Below are positions 9,687 to 20,040 of a stretch of 64,000 bases of DNA, piece after piece (within the stretch, counting starts at the first letter, position 1; the number at the start of each line of letters is the position of its first letter). This DNA is from Leishmania martiniquensis (Eukaryota > Euglenozoa > Kinetoplastea > Trypanosomatida > Trypanosomatidae). The notes under the pieces were generated by a model. The model made no database searches. It was not told the DNA's origin and saw nothing but the letters and a program-made list of their open reading frames with translations. The stretch is from contig NC_090166.1 of NCBI RefSeq assembly GCF_017916325.1, forward strand, positions 1,054,228 through 1,118,227, written 5' to 3'. The position numbers and the translations under genes were made by a program.

Positions 9687-12251
9687 CTACGATATCAAGT
9701 AGATTTTGCGGGTCCTGTAAGCGTAGATGGGAAAGATGAGCCCGACAACGCCGATGAAGGCGATCACGCCTACAATACCCCAGAACGGTGTTGTGCCCTC
9801 CACGTTCATGAAAGGCACCGGGCAATTCATGCCCCAATGTGAGGCGACAATATTCAGTGGCAGCATCACAAGCAAAACATACTGGCAGACCAGCGCAAAG
9901 TAGTCGGCCCGTTCACTGGTGCGTGAGTTCGTGAAGTTCACCTTTGAGGTGTAAATTAGTGTGGTGCTCCCGAGCACTGTCCGCGCCACCTCGAGGTGGC
10001 GCAGAACGCTCACGAGACTCTTGTGAAGGGCGTGGAGGGACGGAGGCGCCGCCATCGACTCCGGTGGTGAGGCCATGCCCCACACAAGACGCTGTGCTTT
10101 GTGGCAGCTGCTTGACCTATCCGGCGAAGCAGTCCTTTGCAGGCCTTTCATGTTGAGGTCATCAGTGGTCTTGCGGTTGCTTCCCAAGTCGCTCATCAGC
10201 TCTTCTCGAGCGTTGGCTCGCGGCGATTCGACGTGGATGACGCTCACAGGGTCGCTTCTGCCTCCCCCTGTCGCTGAACTGCGGGTCCCACTTCTGCGGT
10301 GTTCTTCGACGATCCCAAGAGCAGGACCGCGCGCCGCCCACACCTCTGCCTTGGGCGACTGTACAAAGCGCGCCACTGTATGCATTGTTGGCCGGTCGAG
10401 CGCCTCCAGCAGAGAAGCCTTCTGAAAAAGAAGCCGTCTGTGAAGCGCCAGGTGACGGCGAAGCAGCAGTGCACGGCGCAGGGCGTCCGCCTGATCGCTC
10501 TCACAGTCGAGGTCGATGAGGGGCAGCATGGAGTCGATGGCGTCCACCTCACCCAAAACCCTGGCTGTATTCGGAAGGTAGGCGTAGCACACAGAAGACA
10601 GCAGCAGCGACAGAAAAATGGGCGTAGACAGCAGCGGACCTGCTGGGGCATCGACCCATAGACCCGAGAGCTCGCCCGAGGCAGAGCAGGAGCGTGCGTT
10701 GGAGGAGACGGCGGCGCTCCTGCTCAGCTGCGCCATGTGCTGCATCCGGCTGAGCACGGAGGTCTGCAACTGCTCCCACAACTTTACGCACTGCACCTCT
10801 GCGCAGTAGTCCTCGTCCGCACTCAAAGCATCGCCGGATCCGCCTTCGGCTTGCGCGTTTTTGCCATGCGCGTGTGCTGAGCGTCGCCAGCGCCGCCGAG
10901 CCTCCGCTGCCGCGGCGCGGCGGTTGGTGCTCGTGAGCCCCAGCGTGCTGGCGGGACACCATGTGACGCACCCGGTGGGGAGGCATACAACGTAGGTAGA
11001 CGTGATGAGCGGCGTCGTGGCGGGCTCCTGGCTGTGCAGCGGCAGTTGCGCGACCTGGCGTATCGAAGCAGTTGGCATGTGAGCGGCTGCTCCGTTGGTA
11101 GCCGCAGCCGCGGCGGGAAAGCCGAGAACACTGCGCCCGAAGCCCTCCGGCCACTCCAAGTCGTTCAGGGGCTCGTTTCTGTACTTTGTAACCGACGGAG
11201 CTCGCGGGAGAAGCGCGCTCGCCCACACCTCCTCGCTCAGCGCCGTCGCCGACAGCGGCATCGATGACAGCAGCGTAGCCAGCTCCAGTGCTACGTAGTG
11301 CGCGGACCCGTCAGCGCCGGCCGGCGGTGCGCGCTTCACAGTCGCCTCCCGCTCCCGCCTCCACTCCACACGCTCTTCGGGGTAGTGGTCGCTGTCGCAC
11401 TCACCCATCACCGCCTCAGCGTCCCCTGGCGCCTGCAGTGGCTCCACCTGCAGCACGCGGTCGGCCGGGTAGCTGAGACCGACCACCTCCTCCTCGTACA
11501 CGTCGTCCAGCGCGGTGCGGTTGGGCTGCGGGTGTGCCTGCCGCTCCTTGCACACCGCCGTGAAGCTGTGCGCTGTCGACGCCTGCAGCCCGAGCGCATC
11601 CCAAAGCGCGCTCATGGGTGCGTCGCCGCTGTCGACGCCGCGCAGTGCCCCCCGCTCGCGCCGCCGCTGGCGTGGCGGTGGCACGCCGTGCAGGTCGAGC
11701 CAGAAGAAGTCGGCGCCGTTGTTGCTGTCGCCTGTGCACAGCTGCTCCTGCTCCAGCAGTCTCAACGTGCTGCGCACCGTGTCGCAACACTGAGCCACCG
11801 CCACACACTCACCACCGTGCCCGCCGCGGCCAATCTTCGCCAGTCGCGCGTGGAAAGCAAATTTCTCGCCACCGGCGCTTGGCGAGGGGATGCTGCGCCG
11901 ACCGGAGCTGGAGCTGCTCGAGGAGTCACGGGTGGACGCGTGAGGGGGGCGGCTGCGTCTCTCACCGCCAGGGTCGTTGCGCTCGGCGCGGCCGGGAAAA
12001 GCGGTGCTGCTGTCGGAGCTTGCGCTGCTACTGCTGCTGCGCAAGCGTGACTGGCGGCTGAGAGGCCCGCGACCGCGGCCTGTTGCCTGCGTGTTGCTGA
12101 GGTAGTGGAAGCTGTCAGGGAGGTTCACGGAGAGGCGCTCCCGAACCATCGACTCACTGATGGGAGGGACAGGCTGCTCGCGGTCGCGGTTCTGCTGCGA
12201 GAAGATGGAGCTCTCCTGTCGCGCGCATGGGATATGAACTGCGGACGCCAT
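9687..12251 (-). CDS. CorA-like Mg2+ transporter family protein
   Basis: An 854-residue protein recognised by its C-terminus. There is a first hydrophobic segment at about 784-806, the signature GMN at 807-809, a short loop, a second hydrophobic segment at about 823-845, and a basic tail. This is the two-helix plus GMN pore arrangement of CorA/Mrs2/Alr1 channels, which carry magnesium across membranes as pentamers. A helical stalk region fits about 570-780 (SMLPLIDLDCESDQADALRR, and repeated Leu/Arg helices before the membrane). The first 500 or so residues are long, Ser/Ala/Arg-rich and mostly low complexity, unusual in length against bacterial CorA (about 320 residues) and closer to fungal Alr-type proteins. 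I start at the ATG 12249-12251; the three codons before it begin with a non-ATG codon. Plasma-membrane or organelle location cannot be decided. Confidence 0.85.
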   Translation of the reverse strand: MASAVHIPCARQESSIFSQQNRDREQPVPPISESMVRERLSVNLPDSFHYLSNTQATGRGRGPLSRQSRLRSSSSSASSDSSTAFPGRAERNDPGGERRSRPPHASTRDSSSSSSSGRRSIPSPSAGGEKFAFHARLAKIGRGGHGGECVAVAQCCDTVRSTLRLLEQEQLCTGDSNNGADFFWLDLHGVPPPRQRRRERGALRGVDSGDAPMSALWDALGLQASTAHSFTAVCKERQAHPQPNRTALDDVYEEEVVGLSYPADRVLQVEPLQAPGDAEAVMGECDSDHYPEERVEWRREREATVKRAPPAGADGSAHYVALELATLLSSMPLSATALSEEVWASALLPRAPSVTKYRNEPLNDLEWPEGFGRSVLGFPAAAAATNGAAAHMPTASIRQVAQLPLHSQEPATTPLITSTYVVCLPTGCVTWCPASTLGLTSTNRRAAAAEARRRWRRSAHAHGKNAQAEGGSGDALSADEDYCAEVQCVKLWEQLQTSVLSRMQHMAQLSRSAAVSSNARSCSASGELSGLWVDAPAGPLLSTPIFLSLLLSSVCYAYLPNTARVLGEVDAIDSMLPLIDLDCESDQADALRRALLLRRHLALHRRLLFQKASLLEALDRPTMHTVARFVQSPKAEVWAARGPALGIVEEHRRSGTRSSATGGGRSDPVSVIHVESPRANAREELMSDLGSNRKTTDDLNMKGLQRTASPDRSSSCHKAQRLVWGMASPPESMAAPPSLHALHKSLVSVLRHLEVARTVLGSTTLIYTSKVNFTNSRTSERADYFALVCQYVLLVMLPLNIVASHWGMNCPVPFMNVEGTTPFWGIVGVIAFIGVVGLIFPIYAYRTRKIYLIS

Positions 12252-13027
12252 GGCGAACAACTGAGCGCGGTGAGAAGGGTTGTCAACGAAGAGGAGGTTA
12301 GAGCTGCAGCGGAATGGCCTGCTATACGGGAAGGGGCCGGGCTGCGAGGCTGTTAAGGGTTAGTGGAGGACGGGAAGACGGAAGCGAGACGCTGCGCATG
12401 GATAGACGGCTGCATTAACGAGATTAAGAGAGAGAACACCATAAAGCGCTTAGTGGTGGCCGCCAAGGGGGGAAGAGCGCGGGCACCTGAAGGACGAAGC
12501 GTGAGCTTTACCGTGTAAGAGGTGTAAAATGGAGCGGGGGGGGCGGAGGCGCAGGTATGAGTGGAAAGGGATATGTGCGTATGTGAGGGTGAAGAAGTGT
12601 TCTGCAGGCGGGGAAACGTGCAGCGTGGAGAGGTGACGTTTGGATGGTGGGCAGTGGTGGGTGGGGTGAGGGCAGTGCTCCTCAGGGGGCGCGTTTTTTT
12701 TCTGTGGCGTTCTGTGGGAAGAGGCGAAACCGCTGGCTGACGTGCCCTTCTCTCTGCACGTTATCGCAGGCCGCCGTTTCGATTTCAGGCGACTGCGGCC
12801 GGCCGCGTCTGGATCCGCGAATCTTCTCCCCACGCACCTGCTGCATGAGTCGGCCGACTTTGTGCCAATAACGGCGTGAACGCACCACTCAGGAGAAGCA
12901 AAGAAAAAAATCAGCTGCAGCGCACGAGGATGCAGTGGTGGCATGTGTACTCTGCCGCTGTGCACGGAGAGGAAGAGAGCAGTCCGTATCGGTTGGCACA
13001 AGAGGGAGGGGTTCCGGCTTTTCGTTT

Positions 13028-13043
13028 TATTATTATTATTATT
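13028..13043. repeat. ATT trinucleotide repeat
   Basis: About five tandem ATT/TAT units directly followed by a pyrimidine stretch, in a non-coding gap. Confidence 0.8.
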
Positions 13044-13144
13044 CCCCCTCTCTCTGCTGCCCAATTCAAAGGACGCCGCCGATTGCCGCCTTTCATCACG
13101 GGCCTCCACTCCAAGCAGCAACGAAGAGAAGCAAACGAAGCGAA

Positions 13145-13187
13145 ACACACACACACACAGACACAGAATATATATATATATATATAT
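13145..13187. repeat. CA and TA microsatellite pair
   Basis: About seven CA units, a short spacer, then about ten TA units. This is the longest example of the paired CA/TA pattern in the window. Confidence 0.9.
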
Positions 13188-13882
13188 TTGTGGGACACCA
13201 AAGGCTTCGTTCTATCTCTGCATAGAAGACAAAACAAAAGCAGCAACAACCACGATAACAGCGAAGCAAGATGTAAAATACATATCCGTTGCACATACGG
13301 AAGGGATCGATGACAATAAGTGAGAAAAGAACGGGCGGCAGGTCGGGGGAGAGAGGAAAGGGAGTGGAGGGGGGGCGTGCGTGTATGAAGTGACGGGGGG
13401 GGGAGCGGGGTGGTGGTGGTGGTAAAAGAAGCAAAGGGTTGAGGCAGAGAGAAAGAGGGGGAGGGGAGGGGGAGGAAGAGGAGAGTGAGACGGGTGGCGA
13501 TGGAGCAGCAGGCGCAGATATGCAGTGAAGAGGGAGGGAGGGAGAGGGGACAAAAAAAAAGAGGATGGCCGATGCCCTCCCTTCCCCGCGCCCTCGTCAG
13601 CGAGACGCAAACATGAAAACACACAAACCGAAAGCAAATGCCGCGGCGTCTGCTGGTGCAATTAGGACATCCTGCGATGCAGAGTGCATGGCCGCATAGC
13701 AGGACAAGGCCGGGGTGCAGCGACGCACATGTGCTGAGTTGAGGAAGGAAGGCGAGAGGAGGAGACAGCCAAGAAACCGTTTCCAGACTCGTCCTTCGAT
13801 GTAGAGAAGACAAAATAGTGGAGAGAGGAGGGGAGGCGTACGCATGGAGAACGCCTAAGGCGAATGCAAATAGCACGCTGCT

Positions 13883-15469
13883 TCACACAACCGTCCCTGA
13901 TCCCTTCAGCAGACACGTCCGGCATCGCAGTCCGGCCGCACAGGGATGAAAGCCCCCAACCGACTCCTTATTCGAGCCTCGGTCCACCATGGCACGGGAA
14001 AGATCTGGCGCTGACGTCTGCTCCCCCACGCGCGCATTGCACTCGTCTTCCAAGGACAGGGGCTGCGGCAGAGGCGTGGCCGCGCAGGTGCGGTCACCGT
14101 GGCCATTCGTTGTGGCGCCACTCATATCCGCCGGCGCTGTGCCATGACGCGCTTCAAAATGGGGATGCGGTGTGCAAAGGAGGTGCGGAGAGAGTGGTGA
14201 GGAGTTGGATGATGCACGAGACCCTCTGCCACTGACCGTCTTCTCTTTTTTCAGGGATGCGGGCTCAATGAGCGCCGACGCGCGATCGAGCTGACTTGTG
14301 TTGCACACAGCATCGGCGGCGTGCGCTGCCCTGTCGGTTGCCTCCCTTTTCTCTGCGCACTGACTAGCATCGCGAGGGGCATCGAGATTCTGGCGTGGCC
14401 GATACTCGGCGGAGCCGTAGTCGTAGGGTACAAGCGGCTCCTCCTCTTCTTCGGTATTGGACAGGCGGCGAGTGCCATCCCACGATCGACATGCGAAGGG
14501 AAATGCGTCCGCCGTTGGTCCAACAGTGACGACGACGAAGCCGTCCGCTGGGGCCTGACCGGCAAACGGCATGCGCTCACCAAAGCAGTTTGAGCCGCGG
14601 TCGATTGTGAAGAGATAACGCCCACCAGCGCCCCTCTGCGTGCTTTGCGGCGCATCGGGTGCGCGGGCGGTATCGCTTCGCGCCCCGCGCTGGCCTGCCA
14701 AGCCATGGTGATCCTCAGACATGAAGAAAAGCTGAATAAACTCCTCTGGAAGCACTCGCCCCATCGTGTAGAGCGGTATGCCTTCCATGCGATGCTGCAT
14801 GTCCCGCTGATACTGCCGCAGGAAGATGTCACGTCGCTCCACCGACAGCATCGCGCGGCGGTCCTCACGCGCGACCCGCTCCAGCTCCCTCCGACGATAG
14901 CGCGCTCGCATGTGCATGTGCGAGAAAAAGTCTCTCTTTCTCCGCTTCTTCAGCTTCTCAATGCGGTTCTCTGGAGCCACGAAGTAATCGAAAACGGGGG
15001 GCTCCACCGCTAACGTCTCGGGCGGCACCTGCGGCCCACACAGGCACGGCTCTCCAGCCGCTTCGACGGCGCCAGCCGGCAGCGTGCTCATCTCGGGCGG
15101 CGCGACAATGTGCAAGCTGGTCTCGCCTTCCACGCCAGGGTGCACTTTCTCACCCTCGCGCACGATACGATGCCACTCGTGCTCTGGCATGTGCCGCACG
15201 AGCACCTGCTGCTGGGCAAGCTGCACGCACAGCACGGACACCGCGTCGTCGGTCTCCACAATGGCTGCGTAGGGCTCATTGTAGCGGCCGTCGCTTCGCC
15301 TTATCAGCTGACTCCGAGTACTGCGCGGGCGGAAGTTGTCTGCGAGGCGGAAAGCCCTCTCTGGTAGGGACGAGCAGGAGAAGCAGCGCTCATGGCGAGC
15401 TCGCCCGCTGCTCTCGTAAGTTTTCGAATGGAATGGAGGCGTACGTGGACTGTCAGCGGAGTCGCGCAT
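13883..15469 (-). CDS. Conserved-looking hypothetical protein with charged central segment
   Basis: A 528-residue protein I do not recognise. I start at the ATG 15467-15469; the open frame runs 191 codons further back, but that part is Ser/Leu/Pro-rich 5' flank. Residues about 60-120 look folded (alternating hydrophobic YAAIVETDDAVSVLCVQLAQ). Residues about 165-235 are a strongly basic helix-prone stretch (KLKKRRKRDFF, then repeated RRRELER/RRAMLSVERRD), followed by an EEFIQLFFM segment. The C-terminal half is low complexity apart from GRYLFTIDRGSNCFG and VVVTVG near 290-330. No catalytic motif, signal peptide or membrane segment is visible. The basic stretch could be a coiled coil or nucleic-acid contact; that is a guess. 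Confidence 0.75.
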   Translation of the reverse strand: MRDSADSPRTPPFHSKTYESSGRARHERCFSCSSLPERAFRLADNFRPRSTRSQLIRRSDGRYNEPYAAIVETDDAVSVLCVQLAQQQVLVRHMPEHEWHRIVREGEKVHPGVEGETSLHIVAPPEMSTLPAGAVEAAGEPCLCGPQVPPETLAVEPPVFDYFVAPENRIEKLKKRRKRDFFSHMHMRARYRRRELERVAREDRRAMLSVERRDIFLRQYQRDMQHRMEGIPLYTMGRVLPEEFIQLFFMSEDHHGLAGQRGARSDTARAPDAPQSTQRGAGGRYLFTIDRGSNCFGERMPFAGQAPADGFVVVTVGPTADAFPFACRSWDGTRRLSNTEEEEEPLVPYDYGSAEYRPRQNLDAPRDASQCAEKREATDRAAHAADAVCNTSQLDRASALIEPASLKKEKTVSGRGSRASSNSSPLSPHLLCTPHPHFEARHGTAPADMSGATTNGHGDRTCAATPLPQPLSLEDECNARVGEQTSAPDLSRAMVDRGSNKESVGGFHPCAAGLRCRTCLLKGSGTVV

Positions 15470-16301
15470 TTCCCGCGAACGTGAAGTCTCCGGTGGTAAT
15501 GGCAGCAAAAGAGGAAGAGAAGGCGACGGCGACTGCTGCGCTCGCGCTCTGATCAATCGAAGAACAGCAAAAGAAAAGAGAGACAGAAATGACAAATTCA
15601 GCGAAGTCGCCCTCAGCAAGAGGCTGCAGGCCCCCCCCTCAAGAGACCCGCACAACGATACGGGATGGTCTAGCAGGAAGTACGCAAGGGGGGCAGCGCT
15701 GGCGCAACGATTCGCACCCGATGATGGTGGGACGGCTGCGGAGATGCAGTGTAAAGCAGCCGCAGAACGGCTAAAGGAGAAACGAGCAGCAGTGCGGCGC
15801 GCACACGCACGGGAAGTGGCCTTCCACTCCCGATGAGGGCATTTTCGAGAGAGTGATGAGGGCGAGACCAAAGGAGGGTAGAGAGAGTCAGCAGGAGGAT
15901 AAAAGTGTTCGCGGCGTGTATCTGTCCACCTCTCCTCAGCAGTAAGAAAGCTGGAGAGCAGGGAGGGGTGGGGAAGGGGAAGCGTGGCGTCACAGTGCCA
16001 CCGGCGTTGAGGATTACCGGGCAGCGTGTCTTCTTGCTTCACCTTTTAGGAGATGTGCCCAGTCACGCAAAGGAAAGCGGGTGCCTTGATCAAAGGGATC
16101 TACGTGGCAGCGTGCGGAGGGCACCTTTGCGCGGGCGGGCGCGAACGCACCGCGAAAAAAAAGAGAAGAGTGGGTTCTCTTCATCAGAGAGGCCAAAAGA
16201 CGAGCGGAGAGGGGGTCGCGTATGGGGGCGAAGGACGTTCGAAATACAAAAAAGAGCGAAAAGGGATACAGATTAGATGGGCTCGTCATCTAGCAGGTGT
16301 G

Positions 16302-16756
16302 TATCTGGCACCCAACGTCTTCCTACTCTCCGCCCTACACACAGGAGTGCCACCCGACCGCCTCGCATGCCAGCCGCCCCGCGGTGCACCCCTCGCAGTG
16401 TCGCTGGCTTGGGGAAGGGAAGGGGGGAGGAAAGAGGCCCCACACGCTAGTAGGCAGAGCGAGATGCGCTCGGGTCACCCCGGGCCCTCTCTGCCCACCA
16501 CATGGACGGCACCGACGCGCTCAGTGCTGCAGGTCGCTTCGACAGAACGCCACGCGCGACCTCACGGCCGACAACCGCAGCGATACATCGCCCCGGCTTC
16601 GCCACATGCACGGGCCACAGGCCCCGTCAACAGCAGATCTGATTCGGCACTTGACGGTGGTATAGGAGGGTGAGTGAGAGAGGGACTTCGTGGCTTCCTC
16701 CGCCACACAGAGAACAGGGCACTGGGCCCTAGAGGTACCACATCCACCAAGAGGTG
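16302..16756. repeat. Dispersed repeat A, copy A1 (SIDER-like)
   Basis: A 455-base block matching 34993-35447 over its full length with about five differences found by eye, and matching 33110-33525 over about 415 bases with essentially one difference. It lies in the 3' flank of the gene at 18082. Size, position and composition suit a Leishmania SIDER-type retroposon remnant, but I could not compare it with a consensus. All three A copies have the same orientation. Confidence 0.8.
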
Positions 16757-17588
16757 TGCCCCCCCTCTTGTCGAGGGGACAATACAAAATTGCGAGACAC
16801 ACAAAAAAAGAGGCGTAAGCAAAGAAAGCGTAGACGGAGGAAAAAAGGGGAGAGCACGCCGTGTCATGCATCGCTCGGCGGTGTATGCACGTACGGATGT
16901 CGCCCAGGAACATCGGTGACAGGAGGAGAAGAGATGCGCAGGCAGCACTATGGTCGCTCAATCAACATTCTGCTGACAGAGGAAAGTAACGGAACAGAAA
17001 AGAAGCAGTGTGTGTGTGTGGGGGGGTAGACGGCTGGCTGCACAGGAAAGAGGGTGCAGTCGTGATTCCTTTGGGTTGTGAATCACATGCGTACAGGAAG
17101 CCCGCATATTCGCGCATACGGAGCGACGCATACACAGACAGACACACACACACACAAATACAAGCAGACAGCGACAGAGACAGCCCACTTCTCTCGCCTC
17201 TACAACATAAGCAGATGCACCCAGGGCACCACCACCAAATAGGGGTGGTAAGACGAAAAAAAAAGAGGAAGAGATTTTTAGCGAAACGAAGACAGTTGAA
17301 AAAAAACAGCGCCGGTTATACCAAGAGAGGGAGAGGAGGGGAGAGGTACAGGAAGATAGCACTCAGGCTTAAGGAGGAGGGGAGGGGGAGAGGTGAGACC
17401 AATGCGATGATGTGTGTGTGTGTGTGTGGCAGAAGTAAGGAGAAAGGAGGGGGTGTACTTATGTGATGTGGGGGGCGAGCAAGCGTACATGACAGTCACA
17501 TAGGAAGAGCAGCGTCAGAGGCGATAGTGACTCGCTGAGGCGTACGACGACGACCACCACCCCACCCATCCACCGCGAATCCTTTCGT

Positions 17589-17918
17589 TTATATTGGATA
17601 GCGGCGGGAGGCTACATTAGTCAAAGAGAAGTCACCCGCTGGCAGTGGGTAGAGAGCCAGTAGAGCGGAATGGGTGTACAGCACGCTTTCGGGCCCATTT
17701 GTAAGGACGTCCCCGCCACTCCTTTCCCTCGCCGCATGTGCACCAATGAGGTCATCCAATCGCCAGCTGAGCGGTGGCAGCGAGGTCGCATGAGAGCAGC
17801 TGCTCGCTAACAGCGTACATGCGGCAACGAATGGCACATCATGTGCGACCTCCCCAGAGAAGAGTGCCGAAGGCGCATGCCACAAAACGTCCCCATCGCA
17901 GTCACTGGCAGCGCTCAT
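17589..17918 (-). CDS. Possible small hypothetical protein (weak)
   Basis: A 109-residue open frame from the ATG at 17916-17918 with a mixed, protein-like composition (for example SGEVAHDVPFVAACTLL). It has no recognised domain. It sits in the 3' flank of the gene at 18082, and another short open frame in a different phase (17915-18124) bridges the two. It could be a small gene, a frameshifted old C-terminus of the neighbour, or chance. Confidence 0.25.
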   Translation of the reverse strand: MSAASDCDGDVLWHAPSALFSGEVAHDVPFVAACTLLASSCSHATSLPPLSWRLDDLIGAHAARERSGGDVLTNGPESVLYTHSALLALYPLPAGDFSLTNVASRRYPI

Positions 17919-18081
17919 ATACACGGAGAAGCCGGTGACATCCACCTCAGTAACATCATCTTTTCATAGGCGTGAGCCACTGAGGGCAGCAACGTTGGCG
18001 GGGCTGCTACTTGAACCCGCTGCCGCGTGGCCGGAGCGGGCCAGCGCCACTGACGCTCTCTGCATGGGATGCCACGAAAAA

Positions 18082-19761
18082 TCAAAAGTGAGTCGGCGCT
18101 TGGGTCCCCATTAGCAGAGAGCATGAAGCGGATTGGTCATTGCCATTTCCCTCTGGCGTTTCGGGTTGCCTCCGAGTCATCGCGCCGTCGTCGAGCAAGC
18201 GAGGTGAGGTGGCCCGCCCGCCGAATGATGAAACCTGCTCCGGCATCGACCTTTTCGTGTCTTCGGCCGAGAGGTAAGGAGACTCCGTCGTCGGTGTCGT
18301 CAGATCTGTAGCAGGTGTCAACACGTCGGGCTGAGCGGGGGTGCTGACAGCTGTGGATGGAGTGCTTTCGGGACTGTCCACAATGGAAGCATTTCTGTTG
18401 CCGTGTGCTCTCCCCGTCGGGCTGAGAAAGGAGAAGAAGCGCCTCAGCTTGCCAATTTTCTGATCTTTGACGCAGCTCGGGACACCCTCTGCAGGAGGGG
18501 TAGGTGGGGAGCGCATCGCCGCCACCACCTCCGCCGCGGCGACAGTATTGCCCCCGCCAGCCTTTGGCATCTCCGTCACAGTAGACCCCCGGTGGCTGCG
18601 CACGCCTCGTTCCAGCGGAAGCGGACTGGCGCTTCCGTTGCTCGCGTCGACAAAGAGGGGGTCAGCCTCGAGTATCGCATTTATCGGCGTCTCGGCAGCC
18701 AAGCGTGGCCCTGCTGATGGAGCCGCCTCACGTCGAGGTTGATCAATGGCGCCTCCGCGGTAGAAGGAAGAGGCCACAGAGGCTGGAAGGAGGGCTTCCT
18801 GCGTCATCCGCCGAACCTTCTTCGCGCCAGCCTTCGTGTACAAAATCATCTCCTCCTCCTCACTGTGCAGGGCGAGCGGAACACCGCCGCCGCTCAGAAA
18901 CGCCTCGGCGGCGTCATCGGTCGGCGGGTGCACCTCCTCCGTGGGCGCTGAGTATCGCCGACTCGCCTCGACGGCGGCTCGTGCGGCGATCGCGGAGGGG
19001 TCCAACGATGAGTAGCGCGTTGAGCGGCTCATCGTGCGACCACTTTCTCGTGGCGAGCGCAACAGCATTTCCTGGCTGAAGCTGGCAAGACCACTAGCAG
19101 TGCTGCTCCGCCGACTCCTAGCCGCCTCCGACATGCGCCGCTCCCTCCTCTTGGCGAGGTGCCGGATCACCGAGGGGTTTCCGAGAGCAACGGGAGAGGC
19201 GTCATTGCGCGCACGGCGTTGGAGGGCAAGTGAGTCGGAGTAGCTGCAAGAGCTGCGCCGGCTCGTCGGGGTCACCGCGCTGCTCGCCAAAAAGGGCGCG
19301 CCGCCCTCGTCCCCGAGGTGTGGAAGCTGCGCAAATCCTGCGGAGGCCCATGGTGCGAAGACCGCTAAAGATCCTCGCCGGCTTTCTGGGACGTGGTGCC
19401 GCGAAGGGTTCCCGCTGTGACTGTGTTGCGAAAGGAAAGCCGAATTGCATTCGGCCAAGTCTGCTGGCAGTGGCGTGAGGCTGCTCGTGCGTGAGCGGCG
19501 GGAGCTGTAGGCGGCAGCTGGTGGGTTCGCCAGCGGCGAGGCGCCAGGGACTGCATGCGACGGCACAAGTGAGATGAGGCCACTGCCGTCCGAAGCGTCT
19601 GAGTTTCGCGGTCGGAATCGCTGAAACGACTCGGCCGCCTGTGAGGGGGATATCGACTTTGACCTTTCCCATATCGGCGTTACTTCGCACAGTTCTGCGG
19701 GCGAAAGCGGTTGGACGGGCACCGAAAGGGAGGTGTGGCCTTTCGTGCGGCTGGCACTCAT
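18082..19761 (-). CDS. Hypothetical disordered Ser/Arg-rich protein with many RRxS sites
   Basis: A 559-residue protein of unknown function, started at the ATG 19759-19761. The open frame continues upstream, but that part is pyrimidine-rich flank. It is dominated by Ser, Pro, Ala and Arg and has at least six basophilic phosphorylation-type sites (SRRSRTSS, SRRGS, SRRSS, RRERRMS, SRRSSTAS, SRRYS). A short acidic-then-basic element (HSEEEEMILYTKAGAKKVRR) and KIGKLRRFFSFLSPTGR are the only parts that look structured or interactive. No membrane segment or catalytic motif. The RRxS density suggests a substrate of a PKA-like or other AGC kinase; this is an inference from consensus sites alone. Confidence 0.75.
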   Translation of the reverse strand: MSASRTKGHTSLSVPVQPLSPAELCEVTPIWERSKSISPSQAAESFQRFRPRNSDASDGSGLISLVPSHAVPGASPLANPPAAAYSSRRSRTSSLTPLPADLAECNSAFLSQHSHSGNPSRHHVPESRRGSLAVFAPWASAGFAQLPHLGDEGGAPFLASSAVTPTSRRSSCSYSDSLALQRRARNDASPVALGNPSVIRHLAKRRERRMSEAARSRRSSTASGLASFSQEMLLRSPRESGRTMSRSTRYSSLDPSAIAARAAVEASRRYSAPTEEVHPPTDDAAEAFLSGGGVPLALHSEEEEMILYTKAGAKKVRRMTQEALLPASVASSFYRGGAIDQPRREAAPSAGPRLAAETPINAILEADPLFVDASNGSASPLPLERGVRSHRGSTVTEMPKAGGGNTVAAAEVVAAMRSPPTPPAEGVPSCVKDQKIGKLRRFFSFLSPTGRAHGNRNASIVDSPESTPSTAVSTPAQPDVLTPATDLTTPTTESPYLSAEDTKRSMPEQVSSFGGRATSPRLLDDGAMTRRQPETPEGNGNDQSASCSLLMGTQAPTHF

Positions 19762-20003
19762 TGTGCTAGCGGCTCCGTTTCGCCCTCCTCGTGTATGTGT
19801 TCCGATTAATTTGCCCTCCCTCCCGTCACGAGAAAGAGAGAGCGCGAAGGAGAGATGGAGCCGCGAGTGATTACACAGAGACGGCGGGATGCGCTGCGTA
19901 AGAGTCCGCGCCCAATAGAAGCGCAGGGCACGTGAATATACAACACAGATGTAAGTAAGCGCACGCGCGGGTGGGGGGGGTAGGGAAGAGGAGCACACTC
20001 GAT

Positions 20004-20040
20004 GTATATATATATATGTATATAGATGTATATATGATAT
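20004..20040. repeat. TA microsatellite
   Basis: Interrupted TA repeat of about 37 bases in non-coding flank. Confidence 0.85.

Larger units (their letters stand above)
12252..13882. other. Intergenic between the CorA-like gene and the 528-residue orphan
   Basis: No gene supported. It includes the CorA 5' flank, an ATT repeat at 13028-13043, a CA/TA microsatellite pair at 13145-13187 and long purine runs at 13320-13560. Minus-strand frames here translate to Ser/Pro/Leu-rich low-complexity sequence typical of pyrimidine-rich flank. Confidence 0.6.
15470..18081. other. Intergenic, with repeat A1 and microsatellites
   Basis: Contains the 5' flank of the 528-residue orphan, repeat copy A1 (16302-16756), a CA run near 17140-17156 and a GT run near 17411-17429. 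A weak small open frame is listed separately at 17589-17918. Otherwise I see nothing gene-like. Confidence 0.55.

Noticed and set aside
11298..12050. Plus-strand 250-codon frame inside the CorA-like gene
   Set aside because: Shadow of the GC-rich minus-strand coding sequence; no domain and opposite to all other genes.
12350..12362. GGGTTA near the CorA 5' flank as a telomere-like repeat
   Set aside because: A single unit only; no tandem array.
12911..13876. Minus-strand 321-codon frame with apparent hydrophobic stretches
   Set aside because: Its Leu/Ser/Pro/Phe richness comes from pyrimidine tracts and it includes translated TA and GT microsatellites; not a membrane protein.
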